Origin: Patiriisocius marinistellae
GTDB lineage: Bacteria > Bacteroidota > Bacteroidia > Flavobacteriales > Flavobacteriaceae
Reading direction: 5' to 3'
DNA length: 64,000 nt
Assembly (NCBI RefSeq): GCF_009014635.1
Contig: NZ_BKCF01000002.1
Coordinates: 186,001 to 250,000 of the forward strand
This document shows, one piece after another, positions 7,646 through 16,111 of this stretch. A model generated the notes under the pieces. That model was not told the DNA's origin. It worked only from the letters and a program-made list of their open reading frames with translations, and did no database searches. The stretch's first letter is position 1. The number at the start of each line of letters is the position of its first letter. The position numbers and the translations under genes were made by a program.

Positions 7646-8890
7646 TTATTCATACCTTAAACTCTCAATAGGGTCAAGTCTTGCAGCTTTAGTTGCAGGG
7701 TATGAGCCAGCAATAACGGCTACTACAAAAGTGATAATTGTTGCCCAGATCATTGCTGCAATAGGTAGCGTAAAGTCAAAATCAAATAATTTTGCAAAAG
7801 CAAGCCCTGTAAGAATTCCTAAAATTATTCCTAGAATACTTCCAAACTGCCCAATAACAATCGTCTCAATAAAAAACTGAGTCGAAATTGTGGTATTCTT
7901 CGCTCCAAGTGCCTTCCTTACACCAATCTCACGTGTACGCTCACTTACCGAAACTAGCATAATATTCATCAAAGCAATTGAAGAGCCAAGAATAGTTATA
8001 ATGCTAATAATCCATGCTGACACTTCAAGATAACCGCTAATTGTAGCTACTTGATTTAATAAATCATCACTCCTTAAAATCCCGAAATCATTTTCCTCCA
8101 CTGGTGACAAACCTCTAATGTTTCTAAAAGTAATTGTTGCTTGATCTTGTGCGCCCTGCATCATCGCTTTATCGTCTACTTTAATACTTATGGTATAATT
8201 AATATTAGGCTGCGTAAAAACGCTTCGCGCTACTTGTATTGGAACAAGTACCTTTAAATCTTGATTGTTACCAAAAGTAGAACCCTTTGACTCTAAAACT
8301 CCAACAATTTTAAATTTTACACCACGTATACTAATTGTCTTGTCTAGCGGATTTTCATTTTCAAAAAGTCCCTTTAAAAAGTCAGAGCCTATTACACAAA
8401 CGTTGTTATTATTTTTAACATCAAAAACATTCAAATTTCTTCCCTGGTCAATTTTAACACCCGTATTATCAAGATAGTTTTCATTTACCCCAAAAACCTG
8501 TACCTCAGGATCTGTCTTTTTGTTTTCAAATTTAACTTCGGCAGTACTGGTTCCTTGAAAAGAAACCGATGTGCTAGTAAATGGATATTCATAGGTGTCT
8601 ACAAATTGACGCACATCATTATATCTAATAATAGGATTTATTTTTTTGCGTTCATTGCCAGGTCCTCTGCGATTAACACCAAATTCATATCGTTGAATAT
8701 TAAAAGTATTACTTCCCATAGAAGCAAAATTCCCTGCAATATTTGTTTCAAGCGCTTTAACTGCACTTAAAATACCTACTAAAGCCCAGATACCAATACC
8801 CATAATTATAATGGTCAAAATTGTTCGCAAAAGTTGCGTCCTAATGGAATCCAGTGCAATGCGCACATTCTCTCTAAAAAGTGAAAACAT
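7646..8890 (-). CDS. MacB-type ABC transporter permease (FtsX family)
   Basis: A 414-residue membrane protein with the MacB/FtsX layout: one N-terminal transmembrane helix (about 20-42), a large periplasmic domain (about 45-280) and three C-terminal helices (about 290-400). The cytoplasmic loop SERTREIGVRKALGAK and C-terminal AGSYPATKAARLDPIESLRYE are diagnostic. Type VII-like ABC systems of this kind couple cytoplasmic ATP hydrolysis to periplasmic work such as lipoprotein, peptide or drug export. No ATPase gene is adjacent, so the partner must be encoded elsewhere. Confidence 0.9.
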   Translation of the reverse strand: MFSLFRENVRIALDSIRTQLLRTILTIIIMGIGIWALVGILSAVKALETNIAGNFASMGSNTFNIQRYEFGVNRRGPGNERKKINPIIRYNDVRQFVDTYEYPFTSTSVSFQGTSTAEVKFENKKTDPEVQVFGVNENYLDNTGVKIDQGRNLNVFDVKNNNNVCVIGSDFLKGLFENENPLDKTISIRGVKFKIVGVLESKGSTFGNNQDLKVLVPIQVARSVFTQPNINYTISIKVDDKAMMQGAQDQATITFRNIRGLSPVEENDFGILRSDDLLNQVATISGYLEVSAWIISIITILGSSIALMNIMLVSVSERTREIGVRKALGAKNTTISTQFFIETIVIGQFGSILGIILGILTGLAFAKLFDFDFTLPIAAMIWATIITFVVAVIAGSYPATKAARLDPIESLRYE

Positions 8891-8930
8891 AAAAATGAGT
8901 TTGGTTGCTCATTAGACTACACGAGCAACT

Positions 8931-8938
8931 CAAAGTTA
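8931..8938 (-). promoter_or_regulatory. -7 promoter element of the MacB-type permease gene
   Basis: Reads TAACTTTG on the minus strand, matching TAnnTTTG. Immediately downstream GAGCAAC (8923-8929) and GTTGCTC (8904-8910) form an inverted repeat at the transcript's 5' end. Confidence 0.6.
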
Positions 8939-9030
8939 CAGTTTATATAGATAAATATGTAGATAGATTATAATAATAGATTTTCTTTGGCTTTCGCCAA
9001 AATTTTAAGGAGATGAAACATTATACCATT

Positions 9031-9050
9031 GTTTAAAATTTCCGAAGAAA
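9031..9050. repeat. Long-form copy of the TTTCCGAAG interspersed word
   Basis: GTTTAAAATTTCCGAAGAAA, identical to the 20-mer at 12063-12082 about 3 kb away. Located mid-way in the permease-hisS intergenic region. Confidence 0.75.
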
Positions 9051-9317
9051 CGGGCAAAAAAAATACTACATAAATAAAACTGGATTGTAACTTAGTTTCC
9101 CCATTTGTCTATTTAGTAGTAGGTGTAGAGTGCTATTTTACAAACTAAGAAAAAAATTGATTTGTTATTCTAATTACAGTCAAGGTGCAACCGTACTAAT
9201 ATTTATAAATCATTCTAAATTTCCCTAATAAAATAAGATATTTGCACCACAGCAAATTTCTGAAGAAAGAAATATTTTTTCTGTTTAAATTTAATAACAC
9301 CTCAATTTTATATTACC

Positions 9318-10685
9318 TTGAAAAAACCATCAATCCCAAAAGGAACCAGAGATTTTTCACCCGCCGAAGTAACGAGACGTCATTATATTATGGACATCAT
9401 TAAAAGTTGCTTTACAAATTATGGTTTCCAGCCCATTGAAACTCCAAGTTTTGAAAACAGCGAAACCCTCATGGGGAAATACGGCGAAGAAGGTGATAGA
9501 TTGATTTTTAAGATTTTAAATAGCGGTGATTTTCTCAGGAAAGTTAATGATGTTATGATGACTGAAAAAGACAGTATAAAAATAACTTCAAAAATTTCAG
9601 AAAAAGCACTTCGTTATGATTTAACGGTGCCGTTTGCTCGTTATGTGGTACAACATCAAAACGACATTACATTTCCGTTTAAAAGATACCAAATTCAACC
9701 CGTGTGGCGTGCTGACCGTCCACAAAAAGGGAGGTTTAGAGAGTTCTTCCAGTGCGATGCAGATGTTGTAGGAAGTAAATCATTATGGCAAGAAGTGGAG
9801 CTAGTGCAATTATATGACGCTGTTTTTTCAAAACTAAAACTAAACGGGGCTACTATTAAAATGAACAACCGCAAAATCTTGAGCGGGATTGCAGAGGTAA
9901 TAGGTGCTGAGGATAAATTAATTGATTTTACAGTAGCTTTAGATAAACTAGACAAGATAGGAGAAGACGGTGTAAAGAAGGAAATGCGCGAAAAAGGTAT
10001 CTCTGAAAGCGCTATTGAAAAAGTACAGCCTTTGTTCTCTATGCAAGGGACTGCAAACGAGCAGTTAGAAAGCTTAAAAGACTTGTTGAGTGCTTCTCAA
10101 GTAGGAATGCAAGGAATTGAAGAACTCAGTTTTATAATTAACAAGGTTAGTCAATTAGGGTTAGAAACAGCAACATTAGCTATTGATGTAACTTTAGCTC
10201 GCGGACTTAATTATTATACAGGTGCTATATTTGAAGTCTCAGCTCCAGAAGGTGTTTCTATGGGAAGCATAGGTGGTGGAGGTCGTTATGACGATTTAAC
10301 GGGCATCTTTGGGATGAAAGATGTGAGTGGTGTGGGTATTTCTTTTGGATTGGATAGAATTTATTTAGTACTAGAAGAACTTGATTTGTTTCCAAGTACA
10401 GTAACAGCAAATACAAAAGTGCTTTTTATTAATTTTGGTGAAGCCGAAAGTTTATACGCAATGAAAGCTATCAAACAACTTCGAGCAAAAGGAATCAATG
10501 CAGAGTTGTATCCAGATAATGCAAAGATGGGTAAACAAATGGGCTACGCAGATAAACGTGATATTCCATATACTATATTAGCTGGAGGAAATGAAATGGA
10601 AGCTGGTACTTACACTTTAAAAAATATGAAGAGTGGCGAGCAGGATACAGTTCAACTCAATGGTGTGATACAGATATTAAGTTAA
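9318..10685 (+). CDS. hisS: Histidyl-tRNA synthetase
   Basis: Class II aminoacyl-tRNA synthetase of 455 residues charging tRNA-His. Motif 1 region follows KGTRDFSP; motif 2 is [27 protein letters not shown]; the histidine-specific [13 protein letters not shown] loop and motif 3 [12 protein letters not shown] are present, then the C-terminal anticodon-binding domain (about 370-455). The start is a TTG at 9318; the encoded [14 protein letters not shown] is the normal N-terminus, and no ATG lies in frame nearby upstream. Monocistronic by spacing. Confidence 0.96.
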   Translation: MKKPSIPKGTRDFSPAEVTRRHYIMDIIKSCFTNYGFQPIETPSFENSETLMGKYGEEGDRLIFKILNSGDFLRKVNDVMMTEKDSIKITSKISEKALRYDLTVPFARYVVQHQNDITFPFKRYQIQPVWRADRPQKGRFREFFQCDADVVGSKSLWQEVELVQLYDAVFSKLKLNGATIKMNNRKILSGIAEVIGAEDKLIDFTVALDKLDKIGEDGVKKEMREKGISESAIEKVQPLFSMQGTANEQLESLKDLLSASQVGMQGIEELSFIINKVSQLGLETATLAIDVTLARGLNYYTGAIFEVSAPEGVSMGSIGGGGRYDDLTGIFGMKDVSGVGISFGLDRIYLVLEELDLFPSTVTANTKVLFINFGEAESLYAMKAIKQLRAKGINAELYPDNAKMGKQMGYADKRDIPYTILAGGNEMEAGTYTLKNMKSGEQDTVQLNGVIQILS

Positions 10686-11148
10686 TACTCTTACTTCTTA
10701 TTTTATAGTTTATAATCTTATACCAAAGCTTATTTTAACAAATGTGAATATTTGTAGGGGTACCAATTACATCTTCAGTTTTTATGTTTTTATTGAAATT
10801 TGATTAATTTTTAAAACTCCTTTATAATTGTAATTATATAAGGGCTGTAATAGGATGATTTCAAATTAATTTTAATGTAATTTTTTATAAAATCACTTTT
10901 TGATTGTATTTTTCTTGAATTACATGAATCAATAATTAACTACATTACGCTTAATTTAAAGTAGAACTCATACGTTAATAACACTTTTTGTACATAAAAT
11001 TAGTATTTTTGAGATAAACCTTAATTAATAATTATTGTTTTAAGAATTAATTCTAGTTTTTATTTAAAATATTATTGTAAGAAATTTATTACATAAAGTA
11101 AATAATATCATAACTTTATGGTTTTTAAACCTATAAATTTATTTTATT
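10686..11148. other. 463-base intergenic region
   Basis: Very AT-rich. It contains a candidate -7 element (11004-11011) serving the small lipoprotein gene and an otherwise featureless long leader. No convincing ORF, RNA gene or terminator hairpin after hisS is visible. Confidence 0.55.
11004..11011 (+). promoter_or_regulatory. Candidate -7 promoter element for the small lipoprotein gene
   Basis: TATTTTTG matches the consensus; it implies a leader of about 130 bases before the ATG at 11149. The upstream TTTG (10987-10990) is spaced too closely to be an ideal -33 element. Confidence 0.45.
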
Positions 11149-11304
11149 ATGAGAAAAGTATTTATCGCATGTGCAGTATTAGCATTTTTTGCAAGTTGTA
11201 CACCAGAATCAACTTTAAATTTAAATGAGCAACAAACAGACAAAGACAAAAATTGCCCGCCAAATGACACAAATTGTAATGGTATTCCGGACAATAAAGA
11301 ATAG
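11149..11304 (+). CDS. Small lipoprotein, 51 residues
   Basis: ATG at 11149 encodes a 51-residue protein with a lipoprotein signal: MRKVFIACAVLAFFASC, where FASC is a good lipobox and Cys17 the lipidation site. The mature part is short and hydrophilic, ending CPPNDTNCNGIPDNKE, an Asp/Asn-rich calcium-loop-like motif common in Bacteroidota surface lipoproteins. Its 3' end overlaps the following membrane-protein gene in another frame. The function is unknown. The signal peptide and codon pattern make it a convincing gene despite its size. Confidence 0.68.
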   Translation: MRKVFIACAVLAFFASCTPESTLNLNEQQTDKDKNCPPNDTNCNGIPDNKE

Positions 11305-11779
11305 TGGCGGAATATATTTTATAGTGGCTTTTTTAGGGCCATTCCTACATTTATTTGCAGGAACAAGTCAAGAGGGCGTATTACACTGGATGTGGATGTC
11401 CTCTTTTCTAGATTCATTAGGTTGGGCAATGCTACCTTTATTTATGGGATTAGGACTACTCACATTTTCTACAAGACTCCAAAGTGATAATCGTACAGTT
11501 CTTGGTTTAGTTTCAATGATCTCTGTGGCGATTGGATGTTTCTATCTTGCTTATACGCTAATTTCAGTTAAAGATTTTACAAATTTCCAGTATTATGCCT
11601 TGCTTATATCCATAGCAATATTTTCTTCTATACTTGTATATTATATGCATAGAGCTGTAAAGAGTACAGAAGAACGCCTATTAAAGCTTATTGCATCTTT
11701 ATCTTCTAAAGAGGATGAGTTAGCGTATGAAGAACACATGGAAGATCTTACTGCAGCACTAAAAAATGGAAATGATTAA
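11279..11779 (+). CDS. Small polytopic membrane protein of unknown function
   Basis: The open frame begins at ATG 11225 (184 residues) but overlaps the lipoprotein gene by 80 bases; starting at the in-frame ATG 11279 (166 residues) cuts the overlap to 26 bases and begins just before the first membrane helix. Four hydrophobic segments follow (IYFIVAFLGPFLHLF, MLPLFMGLGLLTF, VLGLVSMISVAIGCFYLAYTLI, YYALLISIAIFSSILVYYM), then a charged C-terminal helix. I recognise no family. The overlap suggests translational coupling to the lipoprotein. The choice of start is uncertain. Confidence 0.62.
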   Translation: MVFRTIKNSGGIYFIVAFLGPFLHLFAGTSQEGVLHWMWMSSFLDSLGWAMLPLFMGLGLLTFSTRLQSDNRTVLGLVSMISVAIGCFYLAYTLISVKDFTNFQYYALLISIAIFSSILVYYMHRAVKSTEERLLKLIASLSSKEDELAYEEHMEDLTAALKNGND

Positions 11780-11834
11780 AAGTTACTGTTTAGTATAACC
11801 TTAAATCATTTAAACTTATTTAAATTATTTAGAC

Positions 11835-11868
11835 AAAAAAACTCCCATCTTATTAATAAGATGGGAGT
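11835..11868 (-). terminator. Terminator of the tRNA-Met gene
   Basis: A perfect 12-bp stem (ACTCCCATCTTA with TAAGATGGGAGT, loop TTAA); the A-run at 11835-11841 gives a T-tract on the minus strand, 10 bases past the tRNA 3' end. Confidence 0.9.
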
Positions 11869-11877
11869 TAAACTTTG

Positions 11878-11951
11878 TAGCGAAGAGCAGACTTGAACTG
11901 CCGACCTCTGGGTTATGAATCCAGTGCTCTAACCAACTGAGCTACCTCGCC
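11878..11951 (-). tRNA. tRNA-Met (anticodon CAU)
   Basis: A 74-base cloverleaf on the minus strand: acceptor GGCGAGG with CTTCGCT (two G-U pairs), D arm GCTC...GAGC, anticodon loop TTCATAA, variable AGGTC, T arm GGCAG-TTCAAGT-CTGCT and discriminator A; CCA is not encoded. Position 31-39 is an A-C mismatch closing the anticodon stem. It lacks the initiator's three G-C pairs, so it is elongator tRNA-Met; a lysidine-modified tRNA-Ile(CAU) cannot be fully excluded. Confidence 0.93.
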
Positions 11952-12062
11952 ATGAAATTTTAATTATTCCTAATGAAAAATAATTTTCTATAGGCGGCTG
12001 CAAAGATAAAAACAAAATAGAGTGGTACAAACTTTAGGTTGTTTTTTATTGTAATCTTTTTT

Positions 12063-12082
12063 GTTTAAAATTTCCGAAGAAA
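12063..12082. repeat. Long-form copy of the TTTCCGAAG interspersed word
   Basis: GTTTAAAATTTCCGAAGAAA, identical to 9031-9050. It ends eight bases before the -7 element of the helicase promoter, so it occupies the promoter spacer. Confidence 0.75.
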
Positions 12083-12089
12083 TAAAACG

Positions 12090-12097
12090 TACCTTTG
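12090..12097 (+). promoter_or_regulatory. -7 promoter element of the DEAD-box helicase gene
   Basis: TACCTTTG matches the consensus. The leader of about 50 bases contains TTGTTG/CAACAA (12134-12149), a small hairpin just before the start codon. Confidence 0.65.
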
Positions 12098-12154
12098 TCG
12101 CTCATAAAGAAATGACGCCAAAACTTATGGGTTGTTGTTTCTCAACAATTACTT

Positions 12155-13441
12155 ATGTCATTTAAAAAACTTGGGCTATCTGATGCCCTGCTAAAAGCAA
12201 TTAGCAAAAAAGGATACACTACACCTAGTCCCATTCAAGAAAAAGCAATCCCAAAAATACTCGAAGGTCGTGACGTTTTAGCATCGGCACAGACGGGTAC
12301 GGGGAAAACTGCGGGTTTTACTTTACCTATGTTAGAGAAGATGATTGTTTCCCCTTCGTTGCATAAAAGACCCATACGAGCTTTAATATTAACACCTACG
12401 CGTGAGCTTGCTGCACAAATATTAGATGATGTGAAAGCATATTCTCAATTTATTGATATTCGTTCTATGGTAATTTTTGGAGGTGTGAATGCAAATCCAC
12501 AAATACGTACTTTAAAACAAGGTGTGGATGTACTTGTTGCAACACCAGGAAGGTTGTTAGATTTACATAATCAAGGATATATTTCGTTCTCTAAGACAGA
12601 GTTTTTAGTACTTGATGAAGCAGATAGAATGCTAGATATGGGATTTTTGCGCGATATTAAAAAGGTACTTGCGTTACTCCCACAGAAAAGACAAAACTTA
12701 TTATTTTCAGCTACATTTTCTAAGGATATTAAAAAATTAGCAGGTAGTTTTCTTAATAATCCAGTATTAGTGGAAGCTACTCCAGAAAATACAACGGCAG
12801 AAAAAGTTAACCAAACTATCTATCGCACAAACAAAGGAGCAAAGACAGAGCTCGTTATCAAGTTAATTACTGAAGGTAACTGGGAACAAGTACTCATATT
12901 TACAAGAACAAAACACGGTGCTAATAAGCTATCGCAAAAGCTTGAGAAGGCTAAGATATCTTCTGCAGCAATACATGGTAATAAGAGCCAAGGAGCACGT
13001 ACTAAAGCATTAGCAGGTTTTAAAAGTGGTAAAGTACGAGTGTTAGTAGCAACAGATATTGCTGCTCGTGGTCTTGATATTCCGTTATTGCCCTATGTTA
13101 TCAATTATGAACTTCCCAATATCCCTGAAGATTATGTGCACCGCATAGGTCGTACAGGAAGGGCAGGAGCTAGTGGAGATGCCATCTCTATAGTGAGTGT
13201 TGATGAGTTTGAATATGTGAGAGGTATTGAAAAATTACTCGGTTCAAAACTTGACAGTATCATTCTAGAGGGCTTTGAGCCTACAGATAATCTGCAAGAT
13301 ATTTTAGACAAAAAAGCCGCTAATAAAGCTGCGCATAAGCGTAACAATCCACGTAATCGAAACGCTGGCGGGAAAGGAAAAAATAACAGTAATTCAAATT
13401 CTGGAAATCGAAATAGAGAGCGTGGTCGAGGAAATCGATAG
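12155..13441 (+). CDS. DEAD-box ATP-dependent RNA helicase (RhlE-like)
   Basis: A 428-residue RNA helicase. Seen in order: Q motif ([14 protein letters not shown]), motif I AQTGTGKT near residue 48, PTRELA, motif II DEAD in [13 protein letters not shown], motif III SAT, motif V ARGLD and motif [12 protein letters not shown] near 330. The C-terminal about 35 residues are an Asn/Arg/Gly-rich basic tail, typical of RhlE-type enzymes, presumably binding RNA. It has its own promoter and a short hairpin leader; cold-related expression is possible but only inferred. Confidence 0.92.
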   Translation: MSFKKLGLSDALLKAISKKGYTTPSPIQEKAIPKILEGRDVLASAQTGTGKTAGFTLPMLEKMIVSPSLHKRPIRALILTPTRELAAQILDDVKAYSQFIDIRSMVIFGGVNANPQIRTLKQGVDVLVATPGRLLDLHNQGYISFSKTEFLVLDEADRMLDMGFLRDIKKVLALLPQKRQNLLFSATFSKDIKKLAGSFLNNPVLVEATPENTTAEKVNQTIYRTNKGAKTELVIKLITEGNWEQVLIFTRTKHGANKLSQKLEKAKISSAAIHGNKSQGARTKALAGFKSGKVRVLVATDIAARGLDIPLLPYVINYELPNIPEDYVHRIGRTGRAGASGDAISIVSVDEFEYVRGIEKLLGSKLDSIILEGFEPTDNLQDILDKKAANKAAHKRNNPRNRNAGGKGKNNSNSNSGNRNRERGRGNR

Positions 13442-13452
13442 AAATTTATTCT

Positions 13453-13553
13453 CTTCGGAAATGTAACTTAAATTAAATAGTTAGTTTTTAATTTTAAATA
13501 ATCATCAAAAGTCTTATTAAACTAAATATTATGGTTGTTTTAAATTTCCGAAG
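13453..13553. repeat. Inverted pair of TTTCCGAAG words
   Basis: CTTCGGAAA at 13453-13461 and TTTCCGAAG at 13545-13553 face each other 83 bases apart in the 237-base gap after the helicase gene. The gap holds nothing else recognisable. Confidence 0.7.
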
Positions 13554-13678
13554 GTAAGCAAGTGTTTATACTACATAAATTATTACTGTTTCCTGTCTTT
13601 TTTCCTACAAACAAAAAATCATCACCTTTCTTTTAAATTTTGATTGAAATATCTATATTGAGCATCTAACAAATAACT

Positions 13679-14065
13679 ATGGAAGACAAGGTTAAATACG
13701 AAATGGAAATACCTATCCAGGTGTCACCAGAATTGCTATATACTTACATTTCAACACCTTCAGGGCTGTCTGAATGGTATGCAGATAATGTAAACTCACG
13801 TGGCGAATTCTTCACCTTTATCTGGGATGGAAGTGAAGAAAAAGCGATTTTGCTTGGTAAAAAAAGTAATGAGCGCATCAAATTTAGATGGATGGTTGAT
13901 GAGGATACAGATTATTATTTTGAGTTACGTATTCAAGTTGATGGTATTACAAGAGATGTATCTTTAATGATTACTGACTATGCAGAAGAAGATGAAGTAG
14001 ATGAAGGTAAAATGTTATGGGAAAATATGGTTAGTGAATTAAAACAAATATTAGGCTCGTCCTAG
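13679..14065 (+). CDS. START/SRPBCC-like domain protein
   Basis: A 128-residue acidic cytosolic protein. The pattern EMEIPIQVSPELLYTYISTPSGLSEWYADNVN at the start is that of START-like (SRPBCC fold, AHSA1-related) proteins, which form a hydrophobic ligand cavity; the C-terminal helix KMLWENMVSELKQILG closes the fold. The ligand is unknown. It ends 16 bases before the next gene's promoter, and the hairpin after it serves as its terminator. Confidence 0.78.
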   Translation: MEDKVKYEMEIPIQVSPELLYTYISTPSGLSEWYADNVNSRGEFFTFIWDGSEEKAILLGKKSNERIKFRWMVDEDTDYYFELRIQVDGITRDVSLMITDYAEEDEVDEGKMLWENMVSELKQILGSS

Positions 14066-14081
14066 TCTAGACAATATCAAT

Positions 14082-14089
14082 TATATTTG
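14082..14089 (+). promoter_or_regulatory. -7 promoter element of the class IV aminotransferase gene
   Basis: TATATTTG matches the consensus and lies between the START-like gene and its terminator, so the new transcript begins at or inside that hairpin. Confidence 0.65.
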
Positions 14090-14091
14090 CA

Positions 14092-14123
14092 CCGCTTTGA
14101 ACTTACTTCAAAGCGGTTTTTTT
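14092..14123 (+). terminator. Terminator hairpin fused to the next gene's start codon
   Basis: CCGCTTTGAA pairs perfectly with TTCAAAGCGG around CTTAC; seven T follow and the next ATG begins at the very next base. Confidence 0.85.
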
Positions 14124-14969
14124 ATGGTAAATAATAACGGTACGTTAATCGCTTCAAATAAAGCAATAAGTAGTATAAATAATAGAGGTTTAAATTATGG
14201 CGATGCTGTATTTGAAACGCTTCGGGTTTCAGGTGGTAAAGTACTTTTTTGGGAAGATCATTACTTTAGATTAATGGCTTCAATGCGTATTTTAAGGATG
14301 GAAATCCCTATGAATTTTACTCAAGAATATCTAGAAGAGCAAGTGTTTGCTACTATTAATGCTCAAGAAAATGATAGTAAAACTTTTAGAGCTAAAATTT
14401 TAGTATGGAGAAAAGAAGGTGGATTGTACACTCCAGCAACTAATGACATTGAATGGGCTATAACTTGCTCAGCGTTAACCCAACCTTTTTACACAAGTAA
14501 TGATGGGCATTATGAGGTAGAGTTATTTAAGGATCATTATATAACTTCGGGGTTATTAAGTACCTTAAAGACAAATAATAAAATAATTAATGTTTTGGGT
14601 AGTATTTTTGCTAAGGAGAATGACTATCAAAACTGTTTGTTGATTAATGAAAAAAAGCAAATAGTAGAAACACTTAATGGCAATTTATTTCTAGTTAAAG
14701 GAAAAACAATTAAAACACCTCCATTAGCAGATGGTTGTCTTAAAGGTATTCTTCGAAAACAACTAATTGCTATATGCGAAAAGCTTGATGATTTTACGTT
14801 TGTTGAAGCAAGTATTTCTCCTTTCGAATTACAAAAAGCAGACGAGCTATTTACTACAAATGTTATTACTGGAATTCAATCAATTACAAAATATCGTAAA
14901 AAAGAATTTAGCAACAGCGTAGCTAAACAGTTGCTTGGAAAATTAAATTTAAAAGCTAGATTAGGGTAA
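14124..14969 (+). CDS. Class IV PLP-dependent aminotransferase
   Basis: A 281-residue fold-type IV PLP enzyme. Features: NNRGLNYGDAVFETLRVSGGKVLFWEDHYFRL at residues about 19-50, typical of the branched-chain aminotransferase / aminodeoxychorismate lyase (PabC) group; the Schiff-base lysine region TLKTNNKI near 150; and the C-terminal DELFTTNVITGIQSI. Substrate (branched-chain amino acids, D-amino acids or aminodeoxychorismate) cannot be told from the sequence. An upstream TTG frame extension runs through the terminator stem and is rejected; ATG 14124 directly follows the T-tract and lacks a Shine-Dalgarno sequence. Confidence 0.85.
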   Translation: MVNNNGTLIASNKAISSINNRGLNYGDAVFETLRVSGGKVLFWEDHYFRLMASMRILRMEIPMNFTQEYLEEQVFATINAQENDSKTFRAKILVWRKEGGLYTPATNDIEWAITCSALTQPFYTSNDGHYEVELFKDHYITSGLLSTLKTNNKIINVLGSIFAKENDYQNCLLINEKKQIVETLNGNLFLVKGKTIKTPPLADGCLKGILRKQLIAICEKLDDFTFVEASISPFELQKADELFTTNVITGIQSITKYRKKEFSNSVAKQLLGKLNLKARLG

Positions 14970-14972
14970 AAG

Positions 14973-15536
14973 CTAATTATAACTTGGATTTTCTGGAGCA
15001 TTGCTCCAGAGCATATAATCACCTCCAAATTCTAACATTTTCTCTTTCCAGAAGTCTTCGTTGAGTTTACCAATTATTTTGTTTTCGTACACATTAAGTG
15101 CAACCACCCAACTATTTACTTTTAACTCTTGCTCTAATTGTTCAATAGCCCAACCAGAATATCCTAAGAAAAAGCGTATTTGAGTTTCATTCAGCTCATC
15201 ATTAATTAAAAGTTGTGTGATAGTATTGAAGTCACCTCCCCAATAAATACCATTGCTAATCTCAATACTACCAGGAATAAGTTCAGGTATAGTATGAATA
15301 AAATAAAGATTGTCTTGTTCTACTGGACCGCCATTATATACCGGTAAATTTGAATTTACTTCAGGAATAAAATCTTTAAGCGTGTAACCCAATGGTTTGT
15401 TGAGGATAAATCCTACAGAGCCATTTTCATTGTTATATTCTGCTAATAAAACAACAGACCGATTAAACGAAACATCCCCAATTATGGAAGGTTCGGCAAC
15501 AAGAAGGCGTCCTTTTGCTGGTTTGATCGTTGTCAT
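14973..15536 (-). CDS. YqgE/AlgH family protein
   Basis: A 187-residue protein of the YqgE family (named AlgH in Pseudomonas). Diagnostic parts are KGRLLVAEPSIIGDVSFNRSVVLLAEYNNENGSVGFILNKPLG at the N-terminus, VYNGGPVEQDNLYFIHT, and FFLGYSGWAIEQLEQEL. Its biochemical role is not established. It is convergent with the aminotransferase gene, three bases apart, with no hairpin between them, and lies upstream of HU, a recurrent flavobacterial neighbourhood. Confidence 0.93.
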   Translation of the reverse strand: MTTIKPAKGRLLVAEPSIIGDVSFNRSVVLLAEYNNENGSVGFILNKPLGYTLKDFIPEVNSNLPVYNGGPVEQDNLYFIHTIPELIPGSIEISNGIYWGGDFNTITQLLINDELNETQIRFFLGYSGWAIEQLEQELKVNSWVVALNVYENKIIGKLNEDFWKEKMLEFGGDYMLWSNAPENPSYN

Positions 15537-15618
15537 TGTGTTAGTTTAGTTGATTAAATCTAGTTAAATTTTTAGTAACAACCAACACATTTTCTTTATT
15601 CCATAAATTTATACACAT

Positions 15619-15664
15619 AAAAAAAGCGCTCAACATTTGATAAACATCAAATAATAAGCGCTTT
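15619..15664 (-). terminator. Terminator of the HU gene
   Basis: AAAGCGCT pairs with AGCGCTTT and an inner ATTTGAT with ATCAAAT; the A-run 15619-15625 supplies the minus-strand T-tract. Confidence 0.85.
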
Positions 15665-15682
15665 AAGTTGGTTAAGCAATGC

Positions 15683-15955
15683 TTAGTTTACAGAACTCTG
15701 TAAATCTGAACCTGCTTTAAACTTCACTACGTTTTTAGCAGCAATTTTGATAGTTTTTCCAGTTTGTGGGTTTCTTCCTTCTCTTGCAGCTCTTTTAGAA
15801 ACTGACCAAGATCCAAAACCTACTAAAGAAACTCTGTTTCCTTTTTTCAATGATCCTTGTACGTTACCCAAGAAAGATTCTAATGCTTTTTTAGCTGCTG
15901 CTTTCGTTACTCCAGCATCTTCTGCCATTGCGTCGATTAAATCTGATTTGTTCAT
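15683..15955 (-). CDS. hup: HU-family DNA-binding protein
   Basis: A 90-residue nucleoid protein that binds and bends DNA as a dimer. MNKSDLIDAMAEDAGVTKAAAKKALESFLG forms the helical dimerisation part; GFGSWSVSKRAAREGRNPQTGKTIKI is the conserved DNA-clamping arm with the proline that intercalates. Monocistronic: own promoter at 15995 and own terminator. Length is exactly the family's. Confidence 0.97.
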   Translation of the reverse strand: MNKSDLIDAMAEDAGVTKAAAKKALESFLGNVQGSLKKGNRVSLVGFGSWSVSKRAAREGRNPQTGKTIKIAAKNVVKFKAGSDLQSSVN

Positions 15956-15994
15956 AGTGTTTGTTTAAATTAAAAAATTTGATTAATTGCTTTA

Positions 15995-16002
15995 CAAATT
16001 TA
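15995..16002 (-). promoter_or_regulatory. -7 promoter element of the HU gene
   Basis: Reads TAAATTTG on the minus strand, 39 bases before the ATG. Confidence 0.65.
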
Positions 16003-16111
16003 AACGGATAATCAACACAGCCAAGGAATGACGGGCGAAAACCCCGTTTTTGTTGATAACTACGGCGTATTGTTAATAATCACACGTTAAAATTAACGAA
16101 TTTTAACGAAA

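Larger units (their letters stand above)
8891..9317. other. 427-base divergent intergenic region
   Basis: AT-rich space between the permease and hisS. It holds the permease promoter, a small hairpin (TTTGGC/GCCAAA at about 8983-8998), the long-form word copy at 9031 and a near copy (TTTCTGAAG) at 9257-9265. A weak GATATTTG at 9237-9244 may serve hisS. No ORF or RNA gene is recognisable. Confidence 0.6.

Noticed and set aside
8982-8999. Hairpin TTTGGC/GCCAAA in the permease-hisS gap
   Set aside because: The short stem has no T-tract in a useful place and lies between divergent genes, where no terminator is needed.
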